Assembly (NCBI GenBank): GCA_026874595.1
Contig: CM049313.1
Span: 35,989,159-36,053,158 of the forward strand
Direction of reading: 5' to 3'
DNA from: Sipunculus nudus
Taxonomy: Eukaryota; Annelida; Sipuncula; Golfingiida; Sipunculidae
DNA length: 64,000 nt
Below are positions 37,251 to 50,009 of the stretch, one piece after another. The position numbers and the translations under genes were made by a program. The notes under the pieces are model-generated. The model searched no databases and was not told where the DNA came from. It worked only from the letters and a program-made list of their open reading frames with translations. Positions within the stretch are counted from its first letter, which is position 1, and every line of letters begins with the position of its first letter.

Positions 37251-37840
37251 TATTGCTAATAAATCTATTTAAAAAAATCTTATTTCATGAATAATACTTA
37301 TGAGTAAATGATAATATATGGCTACAATAAGTCCTTTATAAGTTTATGGCTATATCTTTTAAGGTTTTAACAAATTTGCCTATGGAAGTTATGGAAACAA
37401 TATTTACTATAATTTATTTGGGACAATAATCAGAGGACAACTTTTCTCATATCAATAAGGTCAAGGACAGGGTCATGTGACAAAAGATAAACATGACCGC
37501 ATGGCAGGCTAAAAAAAAACCAACAGGAGTTGAAATCTTAACTATTTCCCTATATGGGCACTTCTACATAATTTATTTTTACTCCAGAACAGTTTGTTAG
37601 CCATTATTGGTAAGAAATTTGCTAAATTGCCTCCATTTTCTCTGTTTATTTTACAAATATCCCAATATACCCCTGCTACGCTTTTCCATAAGAGGATCCC
37701 CATAACTGAAATCTCATTTCAGTTATGAACCCATAACAACGGGAAGGATAACATCAATAAAGATTGAAGTAAATTCTCCCACACTAAAGTCAGCACTGAC
37801 ATAACATGCAAATAATATGTATATTACATAAATACCGAAA
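37251..37840. other. A+T-rich DNA with a perfect 12-bp hairpin
   Basis: CATAACTGAAAT-CTC-ATTTCAGTTATG at 37701-37727 is a perfect inverted repeat with a 3-base loop. It is not followed by a T-run in either direction. The rest is unique A+T-rich sequence. Confidence 0.6.
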
Positions 37841-38580
37841 TTGGCAGTTTCAGTAGAACACCGAAGAATGTCAGAGAGGAATAGAAGAAACAAACGCACC
37901 GGATGTAAACACATGCAAAGAATGAAGTCAAATGGTGATGCGAGATATGGGGACAAAATACTGACAAGTTGTCGGAAGGAGGGGAAACAATGGCTGCCGC
38001 GGTGTGAAGCGGCAAGCACGGCCCAATACGGGCTATAGTCAAGAGATGAGCCTAACATGTTTACAGGGGGAATAGTGCGCTACAGATACAGGAGGCAGAG
38101 GCGGTTGGCGATCAATGAAGGCACACGAAAGTTACTACCACTGACCTATCAGTACAACCGAGCGTGGATGGCCACGGGAGGAGCAGGCGTCGAACCCAAT
38201 CTTGGAAACAAGCCAGGGATAATACGCACGACGCCAGCCAATCAGAGAGCTCAGAATTCGGTCATTCAGTGACGTCACATGTTGGGCACTCAGCTGGGCG
38301 GTTTTTTTACTCAGCCGGGATCTCATGCCGAGCTTCTCTCTGCCTGCCTCCCCAGAACTTTGATCTCCCCGCGCTTGTAATTGCTTTTTGATGGGTGATT
38401 TATCGGTGGTGTGGCCCGAACGTGGCATTTGCAGCCACTGCAAAGGCTTAATATCCAAAGACCACCATCAAACCTACTGGCAGTCAACGCAAAATGCCGG
38501 CCTGTTTCTTTATGTACGTAACACATTCAGCCATGGGAAAATAGATACAGCGTGCCAAATATACCCTCCTGCCAAATGAA
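37841..38580 (+). promoter_or_regulatory. Candidate promoter: CCAAT box, CRE and GC box in tandem
   Basis: Within 65 bp are GCCAATCAG (38237-38245, NF-Y), a perfect CRE TGACGTCA (38270-38277) and GGGCGG (38296-38301, Sp1-type). TGATTTATC, which is PBC-Hox-like, follows at 38396-38404. This order and spacing is the classical arrangement upstream of TATA-less animal promoters. If so, the start would lie around 38.3-38.4 kb reading rightward, but all three elements work in either orientation. Short overlapping frames on both strands are unrecognised, and no first exon could be defined. Confidence 0.38.
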
Positions 38581-39540
38581 ACAGAATCGCGCTAGGTAAT
38601 ATATAATGTACTCTCGTAGCATGCGTACAACTACTGACCTGGAGGGATGTGCTGCATGCTATTTCATAATTTCCTTACACTAACTCCTGGCCCATGTTCC
38701 TATATGTACTTATACTTATTAATATTTATTAATGACCTTATACGGTGAAACCCACCTCGAACATAGTGCGCGTTTCGATCAATATAAGTATTAAATTACA
38801 GAACCATAACGCTTCATCTTATGGGGTTCATGTGACTCCAGGCCGGGCCATTGCCGGCTAGAGGGCTTAGGCTCCAATAAACATTAAATCTTTTTAAATG
38901 CTGCGTTAACATAGCTCTAGTGTAAATTGGAAAAGAATCGACCGTAGCGTATATTTGTGGCACCAATGGCAAAGTCAAACCTCGACATCAAAATAGGAAA
39001 TATATTCTGACAAGCTTCTAGTCACCCGTAGAAGAAGGAATGATACGAGCGTAAAAACAAACGGACGGGGCGCATGGGTGGGGCAATGCCGACGCCAGCC
39101 TCGCACCGAGTATAGGCTTTCTAGGGCCTTGATATCATCTGAGACGAAGTTGGCTGTCAAACCCATAGATCTTCTCTTTGGGGCGTAATGCCCCTACGCA
39201 CTGAACATCTGAATGGAATCAGTATACACGATAGCTACCCGTCCAGGGGTGCACGGCAACAGAAGAAAAAGATTAGGCTTTCACTGAATGTGACATCTTA
39301 GCACAAACTCAGCTAATTTGCTGTGGGTTATTGAGATAGCAATTCGCTCCCAGATCGATATTTACTAGTAAAGATATCGTACGGGTTTGTATTGGTTGGC
39401 AAACAGAGCTCTTGATGCCCATAACTTAAGGTCAGTTTACAAAGCCGAGATATCAAACGCCCAACCAGTCTCCATTTAGCCCGGACCCAAGCCGAGCTTG
39501 TAAATTAGAATTCACTCAGGGACAGTATATCACTATTCCA
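38581..39540. other. G+C-richer unique island
   Basis: Unique sequence, CpG-containing around 38835-38870 (GCCGG-GCCATTG-CCGGC inverted repeat) and 39060-39110. No recognised coding content. Confidence 0.27.
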
Positions 39541-39832
39541 ATTTTTTTTATAAGGCATGCTTCATTTAAACCCACATTTGAGGAAAGAATACAACGCGGT
39601 CCATTAAGTTTGTAAATAAAATAAAGCTCTCAGGATATCCAAACCATCAGATTCACGCTTCCAAGAAGTATTACTCCCCAAATATTTGATATGTGCAAAT
39701 ATTCGTCATATTTTACTCTATGGTAATATCTTTATTTATTTTTACTAAACCTATACCTCTATATATACTTGAAACACAGCAATCTATGTCATCATAAAGG
39801 AACCAACAGACTTCATCTGATTATCTTGATAA

Positions 39833-39896
<64 letters not shown>

Positions 39897-40004
39897 AAAT
39901 ATATATTAATTTTCAATTTTATCATTTACAACAAGATACAACAAGATCGGGATACATAGCTCAGGCTATGAAATATTTGATTATATGTTATTCTTTTTTT
40001 TTAT
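39541..40004. repeat. A+T-rich DNA with (TA)n
   Basis: A perfect (TA)n tract at 39834-39882 with an imperfect tail to about 39908. The remainder is unique A+T-rich sequence. Confidence 0.85.
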
Positions 40005-40445
40005 TCAATTTGCACTTTATTATGTTTCTATGAGGGAAAAGGGACAGTGGTTTACTACTTAAAATTAAGATAAATAACTTAGGTTATGTTATATTAAATC
40101 CTCCAATACATTTATATTATCCTATGTTCCAATGATTGGGGAGTAATTTTGGTTCACATGGGACCATATATATCACTATGGTTACGCAAGAACCCAATCA
40201 TGCATTATTCTCCTTTATTAAATTCACGCTAGCTTATGTGTAAATGATTTGGGAAATGATATTGGTTTTATGGGTAACCTTTTACGTTAATGATATATGA
40301 CTTAGGTTGCGCAAAATGTTATTATATATAAAATCACCCCCATTAAATTCATACTTGCTTGTGTTACTATGATTAGGGAAGGGAGAGTGGTTTATATCTG
40401 GCCTTTTCAGATGAAGACATATAACTTAGGTTACGCAAATTGCCA
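40005..40445 (+). repeat. Diverged ~124-bp tandem repeat, four copies
   Basis: The motif (A/G)ACTTAGGTTACGCAA or a close variant recurs with its GGTT(A/G) core at 40082, 40180, 40305 and 40429 (spacing 98, 125 and 124 bp). Between the motifs, ATTAAATTCA, CTTGTGTTACTATGATT(A/G)GGGA and GAGTGGTTTA are shared. The copies have drifted, so the array looks old. Origin unknown. Confidence 0.7.
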
Positions 40446-41220
40446 CAATTCAAGGTTTGATGCGTCACCTCGTATGCTGATCACCACAGGGTGCACGAGG
40501 CGACCACAAGAGCGGGCCCCATCACTGACCTCGCTTTAAATTGCAATACGGAGGGAGTACGTATTGGACTTGAGCGAGGCTGCAGGTGTGTGTGAATGAA
40601 CCAGCTGGACTTCACAGCGGCTGAACAAGACCTTGGATCATCAGGGTACGCCAGCAGGGAGGGTCTGTCGCTGATAGCCCCCGGAGTTACAGCAGTTTCT
40701 CTCCAACCCAATCAAGCTGAGCTCAGGCGCTCGCTTTCCGTCTGATGGATAGCCAAATCCAGGCCCATATAGCTTAATAATACCATAACGGCCGGCTCTA
40801 ATAGTATCGATGCCAATACACAACGCATGAATCAGACCCAGTTCCCCCGTGGGATAGGCCTCAGACCGCTGTTCAGCTGGTTTCATCTGCGAGACTCTAG
40901 GTATAATCGCTTCATTCCCTGAACCGTATCACTTGTGTTTATACCGCCAAAGCCAGTCCCAACCAAAAGGGCATGTTTCCAACTAATTGAGCCCTCCCCC
41001 CTCGCTGCCCGGCCCTGTGGCTGTTGCTATCAGTGCTGGTGCAGTCTGTATGCCTGGTGACGACAGGAAACTGTCTTGTTCGCCTGATCTCTAAGCTGAT
41101 GGCCCCACTGAAGTTTCATCATACCACAGACAACTAGGTCTGTATATCCCAGAATGCCGTTCACAGTCTGACTAATTGTCTTCTTCTATTAAGAAGTTCT
41201 CATGGGGACCATTCTTTAAA
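40446..41220. other. G+C-richer unique island
   Basis: Unique sequence with overlapping minus-strand frames of 76 and 81 codons (40481-40711 and 40641-40886). Neither resembles a known protein. Candidate non-coding element. Confidence 0.28.
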
Positions 41221-42186
41221 GATACTCCCGTCACATAAATCTGCAGTATCATTAATATTGTTTTCCAAGAAATAGTCCAACTGTCTTATATATGTGTATC
41301 TCTCTACTTTAATTTTTGCTCACCTGATATTTCCGCTCAATATGCATTCTTCACAGTTATATCCAAATTTTGCTTGATCCCAAGCATTAATAAACATACA
41401 TGTCGTTAGTGAGACATTTATCAAAGAAACATTCCCTATACTTTGATATACTTATTATTCAGTGTTCTCTTTTGACATTTTTCATAACATTGTATTCCAT
41501 GCATAACTGAGAATAATACTTAAATTACCTGATATGCATAGTAACCTGTTACATAACATATCTTTAATATAATTTACAATAACTGTTCATCGAGCAATTG
41601 TCGTAAAAGCGCTTTCCATGCAAATCGCATTTAAACTGCCGATATAGATAAAAAGTGATGATACACATTAACCTGTGCAATTAAAACTGATAACATCAGT
41701 TCATCTGTGATTTCTGGAAGGTGCACATTCCGTGCAAATCATGTTTAAGTTACCTGGAGGAAAGCCTTAATAGATTTACCCGGTTCATTTAGTTTATTTC
41801 CTGTTGATCGCGTGTATCCCCGTCAAGGTGAGCGGGGCTTTGTGTAATTCACGGAGACCCGAACGTGACAGCATCACTTTGATTGCTCATCCATAAATAC
41901 TTAAAGAGTCATACATCGCACGCAATAAATATTTTTTGACATATGCTCTGCTTGCAGTCTTTTACATCAAAGGGATGCGAACACTTGTTATAATTTGTTA
42001 TAAATCTGTATATATTGTTGTTATTATCAACATTTTATTATTATGATTGTATTGGTCATATTTATTATTATTATTATTATTATGATTATTATTATTATTA
42101 CTGTAAAATTGTTGTTATTATTGTTATCATAACCATACATATGATTACTATTATTATTATTATTATTATTATTATCATTATTATTA

Positions 42187-42236
<50 letters not shown>

Positions 42237-42655
42237 GTTATTATTATTATTATTATTTTGAATTTCCCATTTAATTTTATAATATTCAATTTAAATTACA
42301 TGGCCATCAATTAAAGTTAAATTGATACAAGATTATACATATACATGCAAATAGGTTGAACAACAAATCCAATTACAGTGTGACTGAATGACATAAAAAT
42401 CTGCTTGTCATGCATGGTAAATCTAAAATAAACATATATAAAATGTTAAGCATCTGTTATCAAATCATAGCCAAGATAAATATTTTATAGTTTCATATAT
42501 ATATGGACTGCTGTTACATAGTGTTAACCGGAAGAAGAAAAAGTAAAAGAACATAAAGTATACATATAGATTCGCGCATTATACATTCCTACATACATAC
42601 ATATTATATATATGTATGTATATATATATATATATATATATACAAGGGATACATA
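41221..42655. other. A+T-rich DNA with (ATT)n and (TA)n
   Basis: (ATT)n at 42060-42102 and 42148-42257, and an (ACAT)n/(TA)n tract at 42591-42643. CATGCATG at 42409. Ile-rich frames on both strands are repeat translations. Confidence 0.8.
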
Positions 42656-43330
42656 AAGTGTAGTTTGCGGGTCAGGAGAATAGTTAATCCGCGTTGAAGT
42701 ATGCCGAATAGACTCCTAATACGACTCTTGGGGGCGATCAAAACAAGTATCTACTTTCGAGAATAAACACAGTTTGCTTATGGAGGCTGTGACCCATAAT
42801 TACGCGAGGCTGGCCGCGGCCTCACTCCTCCATGAAACAACATCACATCCGTACGAAATAAGCTCAGTTCAATTACAGTGCGGCTCTTATTGAATCATTA
42901 ATCTAGACTCAATATCATTGCAAATTTGATTATGGCTACCAAGGTTGAACATATCATCTCAAATTGAAAACCGCAAGCTTCCACACTTGCGAGGTGGCCC
43001 ATATTTAATCAAATTAAGCCTTGATTAATCTGAAGGCTCGTGGAGGAAATGCGTAAAACACTTGTTTGTTCAAAGCTTAATTTACCGCAAAGTATTATCA
43101 TCAAACGGTAAAAATAGATGTAACAAGGCAGTCTGTAACAGGATTACACTACTATAGGGCTTTCATATAATGTTCATCCTGTTTCGATTCTTAAAGGCTG
43201 CTAGAGAATTAAAACAGAGTTTATGCATGAATACTTAAGGTCTATACTAGGATAATGTTTACCATGCCCTTTTTGTCCCTTCCTCAAGCGGAGCTCAGTT
43301 TACGACCATTTGCGCCTGAGCCTTGTGAAG
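42656..43330. other. G+C-richer unique island with GGCCGCGGCC
   Basis: GGCCGCGGCC at 42812-42821 is a perfect 10-bp palindrome (it contains CCGCGG). The surroundings are unique and moderately G+C-rich, with several ATTAAT(C) homeodomain cores at 42890-43040. Confidence 0.28.
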
Positions 43331-43680
43331 GAATGTTATCCAAAACTCACACCTATATATTGGCCCCATGAACCAAATCTTAGCTCATGAAAAATGTTTA
43401 AAAAAAAAGTTACTGTCAATGTTATTATGTGCACATGGAGTTTAACGATTAAATCTGCTTCTAACTGATAAACTTAATCATTTGTCGATGTGAGCTAATG
43501 GTAACTTTTTTATATATGTGTGTTTGTGTATATAAGTAAAAGAGTTGAGTTTATAATTCTATCGAGGCATTTCATATACATAGATACTGTGCGACTTTGG
43601 TGCCTTTTTATATAAAAAGTAAAGTTAGAGGAACTCCGATGTGCATTTGTGTGTGTGTATATACACTGTCGTCGTTCAAG
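43331..43680. other. A+T-rich spacer
   Basis: Nothing recognised. Confidence 0.5.
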
Positions 43681-44490
43681 TCGTTAGTGCAATCAAACAC
43701 ACTTTCCACTATACAAGACAGTGAATATACGTAAATCAGGACAGTCACAAGTCGCTCCCAGCATAGACACACATGCACTCACAGACAGGTTGGTGCATCA
43801 TTTATCAACTCACCTTTCTGCACTGCCAGACAGAGCTCCATCATTTCCTCGGATGCTGAAAACTCCACAGAGAAAACTTTGGCAGCAAACTTTGAAAGTT
43901 TTCATTCAGAAATTTCACAACACGGAGACACATTAGACTACTTAGGGAAGCAAGCTATCCTCTGTTAGCATTGACACGACTCGGCTGTGCACTGTGGTGT
44001 TTATGACTGCATGATTACAAGGCCGGAGGACCTAGTAAACGTACGAGACGGCGTACAGTATTTCACAAAAAGTGAGGCCCTTACAGTGCAGGGGTCGCCG
44101 GAGCGAAGTTTTCTCACGGTGCTTCGTCGGCGCAAGCAGTGGAAAACATTCTTACACTTGCGACCGACTGTCTGCATGTTGACTGTTGACAAATGGGAGA
44201 CAAGCGGGTGTCACCTGCAATAACGTAATTTTATTACTCATTAGCAGGTACAGACGATTCTTTTGTTGCTGCTAACGCGATGGGCTCAGATTTTGGTAGG
44301 GCATTCAAACAACACTAGCGGGTTATACTTAGGCGGAACGGGGCCAAGTAGGGGCAAACGGATGTATCCGAGTTCGAATTCCAAGGGTGAAAAAAATACT
44401 GTCTGGTGCCGACCGCAAAGATGACAGCGGGAAAGTGAGGTGTCGTCTGCGTACTGAACACGTCTCGTGACCCCATGGTGACGACCTTAG
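43681..44490. other. Unique sequence of near-balanced composition
   Basis: Non-repetitive. A 78-codon plus-strand frame (43987-44223) has varied, exon-like composition but no recognised domain, and a 63-codon frame opposes it on the minus strand. Either a non-coding island or, less likely, a lone exon. Confidence 0.25.
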
Positions 44491-44731
44491 CGCCAACATA
44501 TCACAGATGACAGTGTTTAGGCATGTCTTTGTGACGAATGTCAAACACACACATGTAAGCGTGTGTACTGAAATATATGTTTACTGTTATCGCTTGAAGT
44601 GTCTTAATGAGTCCGGAAAGTGCATTTGTACTCGGTGGATACATTTCGTTCACTGCATGTATTTAGCTCATGCTGAGGGGAACGAACGCACACACGCGTG
44701 TACACAAAATTTATCTGTCAGCAGGTTTTTT

Positions 44732-44772
<41 letters not shown>

Positions 44773-45138
44773 TTATATAAGCAATAGAAACATGCATGTT
44801 TTAAATGATGATAGCTTTTATTGCAATATTTCTGTTTTATACAATACATATAAGCTTTGTTAACGTTAGCGCTTAACACTTTTTATGTATACAATTTATA
44901 ATGCTTTTTCTTTCTTTAAATTGGAAAAGGGCATGCCTATCCGACGTTCCTTTCTCCTATAGTTTTATATTTACCTACAATTAATTTCAGGCAGGTGTGC
45001 ATACGTATATGATTCTTAATTTTTGGGAAATGACAAACTTTCATCGCTGTATGTAAGGTTTCATATTCTTCCAAGTAAAAGAATTCTAATTTGCACGGGA
45101 ACATACAGAAATCTTTATCAATCCAAATATTAAAAAAA

Positions 45139-45187
<49 letters not shown>

Positions 45188-45430
45188 TAATACATTTAAC
45201 ACTAACATAGAATTTATTTCACTGTAATGCTTGTGCTATTTTACATTTTATGTTCATAGAACTGAAAGGAGGCCTATCCCTGCATGCTATAAACTCCCAT
45301 TTGATAGTATAGTACTCCAATGGTATATTCGTATATATATGCATCCTTCATAAAACTAAAAATTCACATGCAGTATTAAGGAAACTTTTAAGACATTTAG
45401 TGTGAGGTATATAATATACTGAAACTGTTC

Positions 45431-45478
<48 letters not shown>

Positions 45479-46464
45479 CGTGTGTGTTGATAACAAATAG
45501 TAAAACCATGCCCGTCTTTAATTGCTCAATGTGGCTCAGTAAATTTGTACATGCATTTATAAATAAAAGATGGTTCTACATGGTTCAGTCTGAAAATACA
45601 TTATGCTGATCATTTACACACAAATATATTTGGAACTGAATAACATATATTTTTTAAGTATATCCGTGTATTCGGCCAGATTTGACTATACTCTTAAAAC
45701 GTTTGATTAAAAAACGCTTGTTAATGATCTAAAACTGGTGCAAGTGCGGTCCGATATGAGTTTTACATCATCTTTTGTTTTATACGTCATTATATAAGAT
45801 ATGCATCATGAGTGCTGCGTGTTTCCTGTGGCAAGCCCTTCACAGAAGTCTCAGGGACAGGTAATCTATGATGCATGTACTGAAGATAAGTGTATATAAA
45901 TTTGTCATTAATCAATTTGCAGTATTGTGTGTATATGTTTCTGTAATGTTTGAATTTTGTTTACATACATGTTGGTCATCAATGTACCTATACCATGCAC
46001 TTTATAGGTATATTCCTGATTAGTGGATTTTTTACAGCCTTAATTTTTTTGCCTGCCTGAGGCATTTCAGGTTATACGGTTAAACGGAAACAATTTATGG
46101 TGGGTAAATATATACAACATCAAATTAAGAGTTCAGAAAGAAGAATAATTCCTTTTTTTCACGTAACACAACTTGTAAACTTTAAAATTTCCGGAATTTA
46201 TATTTTGTCCATGCAGTTTACTGCTGCTGGAATTTAAAAATCTGAACACTTTATTTATAATTTAATGGTTATTTCTCGTGTGGAAGAGGACGTATGCCAA
46301 ATATGAACAGTGTCTGCCAAGCACAAGCAAGATTAATTTTCTTCCAATATTAAAAAAAAATTATTATAGTTATAATACATTGACCACGGGTAATAATTAA
46401 TTACAATAATTAAGTACATAACCGAAAGTATTCCATATGTATATAAATATATATATATATACAC

Positions 46465-46497
<33 letters not shown>

Positions 46498-46544
46498 ATA
46501 AGAAGACGAAACAGTTTGATAAACTGATCAATTCAAATGGATTG

Positions 46545-46599
<55 letters not shown>

Positions 46600-47590
46600 T
46601 ATGGTTTTGTCTACATTGACAGAAGCAGCAAACAAATCATAAGCTATAGTATATTTTTAATATGATGCATTACCTTTATTCAATTAGTTCCTTAACAGAA
46701 AATGTTGGAGTCAACATTCTTAATTTATCCCGATAGCTCGTATATATATATATATGTGTGTGTGCATGTATTTTATACATGAAATTGTCGATTTTACAAT
46801 TTGTACATTTATACAGTTTCTTTTATATGCAGGCCAATTATAAAGAAACTGAAACCTCTGTTATTTTTTCAAAAATTCTCACTGATTTCAAATTATATTA
46901 TAATATATTGCCATTAAACGAAATGTATTTAAGATATAAGAAGTCTTAAGGGATTAAGAAAAGAACAACATATACATGCAGCAATTACATGTTAAAAAGA
47001 AAATAAATGGAATACATTTATTGATCATTATGATATGTATTTCCCCATGAAGGATATATATAAGTATAGTAAAATTATTAATATTAGATAACATCTGAAG
47101 AATAAATCTGTGTTTACGACAAAGAAATGAGTATATATATATATATATGCAAACATATACAAAAAGGCAAATTGGAAGTTATCAAGAATCACCATGTATA
47201 CTGTATATAAAACCATTAAAAAGAACCTTGAACTTTGAATATCCACATAATATCATAAGTTGATTCAAGGCCTTATCAGTTACTCCTGCACATAAATTTG
47301 ATGGAGGTTAGGATACCAGCCAGAGTATATATATACTTGACACCATTCTGACTCTCAGGCAGATACATTTTTATTTGCCAAATTCCAGTCACATATTAAG
47401 AGAGAGAGGTTATGGACTATTAAACACAGGAGTAAACGATTAACATGCGGTTTCATTTGTGTCATATTCAATTAATTTATATAAGACATGATTAGAATAA
47501 TAATAAGCGAACATAAAGATCTTGGATTGGCTTGTAATTCAATATCTCCTTGTTTACCTGAATGCTATATATATATATATTTATGTATTA

Positions 47591-47670
<80 letters not shown>

Positions 47671-48119
47671 CATGTCATCTTGCAGACAGTCTTTGATTTT
47701 CATTTATCTTATATTTATATATTATGATATTGAGAGTGAAAAGGAGAAAAACCTGATATATGGGTTTTGGAAGATGTCAAATATGCATTTATAATCAATC
47801 AACTGATAATTTCTTTTGAACTACACTGCCTTAGTAATTCTAAACGGTTTACAAAACACGTATACTGCATGCATTGTGACCCATCCTATTTGAAATTAAA
47901 ACTGCACATCCTTCAAAACCCCTTGATCAGTACCAATGAAATGGTCAGGCAATTCGTGCTCGTGTGTGTGTGTTATAAAAGCATGGATTGTTCATTGTGC
48001 CTTTTTATTCATCCTTTTCAATATATAAACGAATATCACAATTTTTATTTATATATAAGGGTGTCCTATCAAAAAAGTATTTTGCAGATATTGTAAACAA
48101 GTGGTGCTCTTGGCGATTA
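44491..48119. other. A+T-rich desert rich in (TA)n and (TC)n
   Basis: (TC)17 at 44735-44768; (AT)n at 45146-45183 and 45431-45477; TA-rich 46437-46497; (TA)25 at 46548-46597; short TA tracts at 46740-46756 and 47132-47148; and a long interrupted (TA)n at 47566-47668. CATGCATG at 44791. Frames here, including a 109-codon one at 47767-48096, are A+T-driven and unrecognised. Confidence 0.8.
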
Positions 48120-49640
48120 AAACGTCTTATTTTTAGCGGGCCTTACTGCATGCCGTGGATAGTAAAAATTGACAGCTTTAATTGATGTCCCATTGCGTAT
48201 GAGAAAAAAGGGGACTGTCTTTAGAATGGACTGGCCCTGCGGCCTGGGCGGACCAGCGGGTAGTTTAACAGTTCTCAACTGAAGATGTCCCGGCCATGTG
48301 TCCTACCGACTCGATTAATCAAGAGTCCCCTTTTAGCCGAGAATGCCGGGAATGGACATACAGGCAGAATTAGCGGTAGTTTCCTCGCCAGCCCGGGGCG
48401 ACAACCATCCTTTAATGTCACTTCCTCTAAGTCCGATGTTTGCTTTGTAGTAAAAACGTAAAATTTACGACTTGCCCACCATGACATTTTCCAGGCGTCC
48501 GGTCACTGCGAGTACGCAGGAGAACCTTGCTGCCGGCAGAACTGGGCAAAAATGTCATACCGCAAGAAAAAAAAATCGCGGTTGTTTCATTAGAAGCCAT
48601 TAGTAGAATTCTGGGCGTGTTTATGCGCCTGCGTGAATGAGCGGCCTATCGCTACATTTGCAGGAATTTGCCGGTGTGTTATCACAAAGAAAAGTCGTAT
48701 TATTATTCTATTCGTCTGCATTGATTCATCCAGGCTGACACCATGTCACAAGACGTTAAATTGAAACGCCATCTCTTGCTAGGGGCTGCGGCCAGCGCAA
48801 ACGCTTTTACTATGAGATGTAGTAGATAGCGACCAAATTGCATCAATTTGGAGGCAGGGTGGCCGCCTTATTTCGCTGCATGTAAAGATTTTTTCGCTCG
48901 CTTCGGACAAGGGTCCGTGACAAATTAAACGGCCACAACCTGTTTGGCGGTAGAGTTAAAAAATTATGTTGGCAGCTTGCCAAGGAGCATCGCTGTTGAA
49001 GCAATAAAGTCCATGGAGGGAATTGCTGTTGCCTTCTGGGTTACGAGCGGTCTGCCCGGAACCTACGCCAGCGGCCCTTCGTCCAATTGGTGGCCGAGGA
49101 AAGTGCTTTATTGGTTACGAGTGATGCATTGTAATATACCAACATTTGAACTTGGTCGTAGCTGTGTAGTAGCGTGCGGGCGACCCGCGAAACCCCGCGC
49201 CCAAACAGGGCTGTATATAATGAATCCGCCACGAAGCATCAATGAAAAGATTCAAAGAGGATCCACAGCTCGCTGCCGCGCTTGCTTCCAAGATACATAA
49301 TAAGCCAGCTTCTTGGCATCCAACCACAGAGCTCTGGCTCTCATGTATTCCTCTTAGGCCTCCCAGGAATCTCTCCTCCAACTTTTCTTCTTGCCCTGCT
49401 AACTGAAATAGAACCACGTTGAAATAATGACTGATGCCTCGGGTTGACGTCCGCTATTCTATCAAGCCCTAGGTTTAATTTTAGCATTGGCCCTTCCTTC
49501 ATTGCCCTTCCCGACGAAATTGTAGTTTGTGGAAAGCTATCCGCCCTTTGTACAAACTCTGGTCTTGCATATCACGTTGTATACAAGAATAAAAGAGGTA
49601 GGGTTTCGGCATTAATAAGGTCTTGGATTTGTAATACGGC
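48120..49640. other. Large G+C-richer unique island
   Basis: This is the longest island (about 1.5 kb) and is CpG-containing throughout. GCGGG-CGA-CCCGC at 49176-49188 is a perfect short inverted repeat. A 118-codon plus-strand frame (48944-49300) and opposing minus-strand frames of 63 and 100 codons overlap each other. None shows a known domain, so I do not call a gene. Candidate regulatory or CpG-rich element. Confidence 0.3.
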
Positions 49641-49858
49641 TACCAGATACATGACTGTCTTTATCATGTGAGTATTTACAGTTAAAAAAGTATCATTCTC
49701 TATTGTTCTTTACCATGCATAAAATTAGATAATATTAAGAATTAAATTACTTTTGATTATATAGTTAAACAAAATAAGAATAAAAATTAATCTGCTGACA
49801 AGTATGCACGAGTAGCACCCTTCTTTATTTCAGAAAATGGTAATGTATGCACAATGAC

Positions 49859-49919
<61 letters not shown>

Positions 49920-50009
49920 TATATATTGCACATTAAAGACAATAAATATTCCACCGAGACTACACCCAGGTTAAAACTGAAATTGACAATTAAGGTTTAT
50001 TTAAAGGGG
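49641..50009. repeat. A+T-rich spacer with (TC)n
   Basis: A perfect (TC)n/(CT)n tract at 49860-49917 (about 29 units). The rest is A+T-rich and unique. Confidence 0.9.

Noticed and set aside
37701-37727. Intrinsic terminator or microRNA precursor
   Set aside because: No T-run after the stem, and the stem is too short for a microRNA precursor.
43987-44223. 78-codon exon-like frame
   Set aside because: No flanking splice pattern could be defended and a minus-strand frame overlaps it.
44300-44400. Possible tRNA B box (GAGTTCGAATTCC near 44370)
   Set aside because: No A box at the right distance and no cloverleaf arms could be paired.
48944-49300. 118-codon plus-strand frame
   Set aside because: Varied composition, but no recognised family, and 63- and 100-codon frames oppose it. 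Scarcity of stops in a G+C-richer island explains it.
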